Source: Alistipes sp.
GTDB taxonomy: Bacteria; Bacteroidota; Bacteroidia; Bacteroidales; Rikenellaceae
DNA length: 64,000 bases
Direction of reading: 5' to 3'
NCBI GenBank assembly: GCA_017555905.1
Contig: JAFZFP010000016.1
Location: 62,001-126,000 of the forward strand
Part shown: positions 61,305-64,000 of the stretch, in pieces
Layout: every line of letters begins with the position of its first letter
Numbering within the stretch: the stretch's first letter is position 1
Made by a program: the position numbers and the translations under genes
Notes under the pieces: generated by a model
What the model was told of the DNA's origin: nothing
The model's database searches: none
The model's input: only the letters and a program-made list of their open reading frames with translations

Positions 61305-62567
61305 TTATTTCAACCTTATATCATCGGCAATTATATAGCGGTAGGCTGATATTGCTACGGCATAGTCATACTGGGCCGAGATAGCGTTTTGGTAGATCTG
61401 TAACCAACTGATTTGGGCCTGTAAGACATCCAATATCGTCGAACGACCCTCACGGTAGGAGTAGGTGCTAATGTCGAGATTCTCCTCGGCTATAAGCAGG
61501 TTGCGATTGGTTGCCTCCACTCGCTCCTGAGTAAGGGTCAGGTTGGTCCAACCATCGCTCTCGTTAAGCACAATATCATCGGCAACTTGCGACATACCGA
61601 GTTCCGCCACACGCTCGGCACTACGGGCAGAACGCACCGCCTCACGACGCTGGCCAAAATGGAAAATAGGGGTATTCAGGGTAAGCATAAGCCCTCCGTC
61701 GAGGCGTGTACCAGCGCCTTTGATATGGGGTGTATTGGGTTGCCAAAGAGCGTAGGCCTCGGCCCCGATATTAGGCAGATAGTTCGACTGCACAACACCC
61801 ACATTCCAACGAGCGGCCTCTCGCTGAGCAACCATTGACACATAGTCGGGATGACTCGCCACAACTTCCATAACACACTCTCTCTGTGGCATATACATAG
61901 TATCAAGAATACTTTGGTAAAGCGTCACATCTTGCGAGGGATCACTTCCGCGCAACACATTAAAGCCGTGCAGAGCCACACGCCACTGCTGCTCGGCAAG
62001 CGAGAGTTGATACTCGGCATCGCTCAAGCGAGACTCTACTTGAAGTAGGTCGCTCTTCGAGGTATAGCCCTCCTCGAAACGGTGTGAGGCAACCTCCCTA
62101 AGAGTTTGAACAATAGCATAATACTCCTCTATGGCACGAAGATAGGTCTCGGCACGCGACAGTCGCCAATAGGCCACCTCAGCATCATAGCGAACGGAGA
62201 GCCACTCCGACTCCTGGCGACTCAGCATAGCCTCATAGGCCATCTCGGCACGCTTAGCCGAAGAGCGCACACGACCACCCGAAAATATGGGTTGCGACAG
62301 TGTAGTGCGCACACCCCAATCATACTGGCGCTGGGGCGAGCGATCACGAAACTCATAGCCTACATCACTGGAGAGATCGAGGCGAGGAAGAAAGTTCCTC
62401 TGTGCCACACGCATATCTGCCTCAGCACCACGACTTTGACTACGTGCAATGGCCAATGACTGGCTATACTCCTCCACCGACGACACATACTCTTCGAGCG
62501 ACAGTTGTGCCACCACAACCTCCGACATAAGCAACGCTACGACACAAATAAATAGTTGACGAATCAT
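61305..62567 (-). CDS. TolC-family outer-membrane efflux channel
   Basis: 420 residues. Signal peptide 'MIRQLFICVVALLMSEVVVA'. Two TolC repeats with long helices ('YVSSVEEYSQSLAIARSQSRGAEADMRVAQRNFLPRLDLS', shortened: 'AEADMRVAQRNFLPRLDLSS' and 'REAARWNVGVVQSNYLPNIG'). Forms the outer-membrane exit of a pump with the RND gene. Its ATG overlaps the RND stop as ATGA. Confidence 0.93.
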   Translation of the reverse strand: MIRQLFICVVALLMSEVVVAQLSLEEYVSSVEEYSQSLAIARSQSRGAEADMRVAQRNFLPRLDLSSDVGYEFRDRSPQRQYDWGVRTTLSQPIFSGGRVRSSAKRAEMAYEAMLSRQESEWLSVRYDAEVAYWRLSRAETYLRAIEEYYAIVQTLREVASHRFEEGYTSKSDLLQVESRLSDAEYQLSLAEQQWRVALHGFNVLRGSDPSQDVTLYQSILDTMYMPQRECVMEVVASHPDYVSMVAQREAARWNVGVVQSNYLPNIGAEAYALWQPNTPHIKGAGTRLDGGLMLTLNTPIFHFGQRREAVRSARSAERVAELGMSQVADDIVLNESDGWTNLTLTQERVEATNRNLLIAEENLDISTYSYREGRSTILDVLQAQISWLQIYQNAISAQYDYAVAISAYRYIIADDIRLK

Positions 62568-64000
62568 ACCTTTATGCGATAAAAAAGTGAATATATCACA
62601 GGGAGTACCACAAGTACTAACAGAGTTGCCACAACAAGGCCTCCCATAATCGTTGCAGCCATACCGCCAAACATCGAGTCGAAGAGCAGTGGCGTCATTC
62701 CCAGCACCGTAGTAGCCGAGGCGGTAACCACAGGGATAAAACGATCCTCGGCGGCTGTGACGACAGCATCAATAGCCTTAAGTCCTGAGCGTCGCAACTC
62801 CGTAATGCGCGAAAGGAGTATCACACCACACTTCACGGTCATACCCACAAGACCTAAAAGACCCAAGAGCGAGAAGAAGTCGAACATCTTACCAAGCAGA
62901 AGCAAGCCCGCAACGACACCTATAAATATCAGCGGAAGGGTGACGATAATGGCTATGGTATCGACGAGGTTACCGAAGAGGAGTAACAACACGATAAAGA
63001 TAAGAAGTAGTGTGATGGGGAGTTTATCACCGAGGGCCTTATTCGAGAGTTCGCGGCTCTCCTGCTCGCCAAAGACCTCCATACGATACCCCTCGGGGAT
63101 ATCTATCTTTTGACGCAACTCATCCTCCAGACTACGGCATAGAGCAATGGTATTAACACCTCGTTCAGCATCGCATTGTGCCTTCATAACTCGCTCGGAA
63201 TCAATACGTCGTATCATCGGCAAAGAGTACTCGAAATTAAAACCAGAGACCGCCTGCGTAAGGGCAAACGTAAGTCCGCCGGATGAGAAAATTGGCATAG
63301 TGCCGAGCGCCGTCAGAGAGTTATCGGCCGAGGGTTTGGTGCGGAGAAGTATAGGCATCTCCACATCTCCCTCACGGTAGGTAGCAACGTCAAGGCCCGA
63401 GGAGGCTATCATAAGTGAGCGGACCATAGAACTACGCTCCACGCCCAACCTCTGCGCCTTGATTTGCGAGTAGCGCGGTTGCCACACGGCCACACGATTT
63501 CCCCAACTATTGCGCACATTGCGCGTATCATTTCGTTCCATCATCAGGGCCATAGCACTATTAGCAAGGCGACTAAGTGTATCTATATTCTCACCCACAA
63601 AACCAAACTCTATGGTGGCCTCAGGAACGGGTGAGAGCCTAAACAATGAGGAGCGAAGCCATACATCCGAAATATTCTCACGCACCCACCTATCGAAGCG
63701 CTCCTCGACGAGGGAGGTATGCTCCGAATTATCGACCTCAACGAGGATATTACCATAGTTCGGGCGCATCGAGTAACTACCACTGGCCAGGTAGTAGCGT
63801 GGTGGTGTACCTCCCGCCGTGGTTGAAACTCGGCGCACCTCGGGTTGTGCTAAAAGCCACTCCGTAAGGGTTTTAAGTCGATCATCCGTAGTTGCGATAT
63901 CATATCCCTCGGCCATAATTACGTCGGCACGGAAGTAGGGTTTAGATAGTTGCGGAAAGAAGTTTTGAGGCATACGCCCCATAGCCCAGAGCGACAACAC
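62564..64000 (-). CDS. RND-family efflux pump, C-terminal half (partial)
   Basis: At least 478 residues, continuing past the window end. It shows the porter domain and the last membrane helices of an AcrB/MdtB-type RND pump: 'FGFVGENIDTLSRLANSAM', 'LPITLLLIFIVLLLLFGNLVDTIAIIVTLPLIFIG', 'GLLGLVGMTVKCGVILLSRI', 'PVVTASATTVLGMTPLLFD', 'MGGLVVATLLVLVVLPVIYSLFY'. It exports drugs or other small molecules using the proton gradient with the overlapping TolC. The adaptor gene is expected beyond the window. Confidence 0.93.
   Translation of the reverse strand: MLSLWAMGRMPQNFFPQLSKPYFRADVIMAEGYDIATTDDRLKTLTEWLLAQPEVRRVSTTAGGTPPRYYLASGSYSMRPNYGNILVEVDNSEHTSLVEERFDRWVRENISDVWLRSSLFRLSPVPEATIEFGFVGENIDTLSRLANSAMALMMERNDTRNVRNSWGNRVAVWQPRYSQIKAQRLGVERSSMVRSLMIASSGLDVATYREGDVEMPILLRTKPSADNSLTALGTMPIFSSGGLTFALTQAVSGFNFEYSLPMIRRIDSERVMKAQCDAERGVNTIALCRSLEDELRQKIDIPEGYRMEVFGEQESRELSNKALGDKLPITLLLIFIVLLLLFGNLVDTIAIIVTLPLIFIGVVAGLLLLGKMFDFFSLLGLLGLVGMTVKCGVILLSRITELRRSGLKAIDAVVTAAEDRFIPVVTASATTVLGMTPLLFDSMFGGMAATIMGGLVVATLLVLVVLPVIYSLFYRIKV

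Noticed and set aside
1..64000. CRISPR arrays
   Set aside because: No regularly spaced direct repeats with unique spacers were seen on either strand.

Overview
The window is most likely chromosomal DNA of a Bacteroidales bacterium, possibly Alistipes-like. The evidence is the repeated TAnnTTTG -7 promoter box (often TATCTTTG or TACCTTTG), weak or absent Shine-Dalgarno sequences, many secreted lipoproteins, families typical of the phylum (DUF4251, DUF4293, DUF4199, DUF3109, OmpH-like lipoproteins, YicC next to Gmk) and a ferredoxin-dependent 2-oxoacid oxidoreductase. The genus is an inference; no 16S rRNA is present.

Layout. 1-9 kb: the tail of an omega-amidase, a TSUP transporter, uvrA, a DUF4251 protein, the diadenylate cyclase, an OmpH-like lipoprotein, ruvA and two lipoproteins (the first FKBP-like). 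9.2-12 kb: a four-gene 2-oxoacid:ferredoxin oxidoreductase operon. 12-23.3 kb: membrane proteins (EIIC-like, MATE), an Arg/Glu-repeat pseudouridine synthase, the leftward yicC-gmk-nadD-DUF3109-M23 operon, a zinc ABC pair without a visible permease, and a diiron flavoprotein. 23.3-34.4 kb: a Ca2+ P-type ATPase, a GCAxxG redox protein, an HsdR_N-like nuclease, panC-panD, ispE, aroB, a malate dehydrogenase-family enzyme and a NifX-like protein. 34.5-45.6 kb is accessory: tRNA-Leu, an inverted-repeat structure, and a type I restriction-modification operon in which hsdM and hsdR enclose hsdS plus five AT-rich unknown genes, ending at a frameshifted integrase. 45.6-49.7 kb is a 3.7 kb AT-rich segment between 134-136 bp direct repeats that carry the 3' end of tRNA-Lys; it holds a secreted trypsin-like protease and two genes broken by in-frame TAA codons, and its left end has a chimeric tRNA gene (tRNA-Phe body joined to a tRNA-Lys 3' end). 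49.8-60.6 kb: a seven-gene leftward operon from mltG to an EamA transporter, the SRP RNA, and a three-gene envelope operon (TPR protein, outer-membrane barrel, Yip1-like protein). 60.8-64 kb: an OsmC protein and the end of an RND/TolC efflux operon.

The housekeeping parts show how related genes are grouped: panC and panD make the two committed steps of pantothenate synthesis; the Kor subunits feed electrons to ferredoxin; gmk and nadD sit with yicC; the RND pump and its TolC channel overlap by ATGA. The most interesting parts are the cassette of unknown genes inside the hsd operon (candidate accessory defence genes, with a relic of a second hsdS 3' end) and the tRNA-Lys integration site with its chimeric tRNA.
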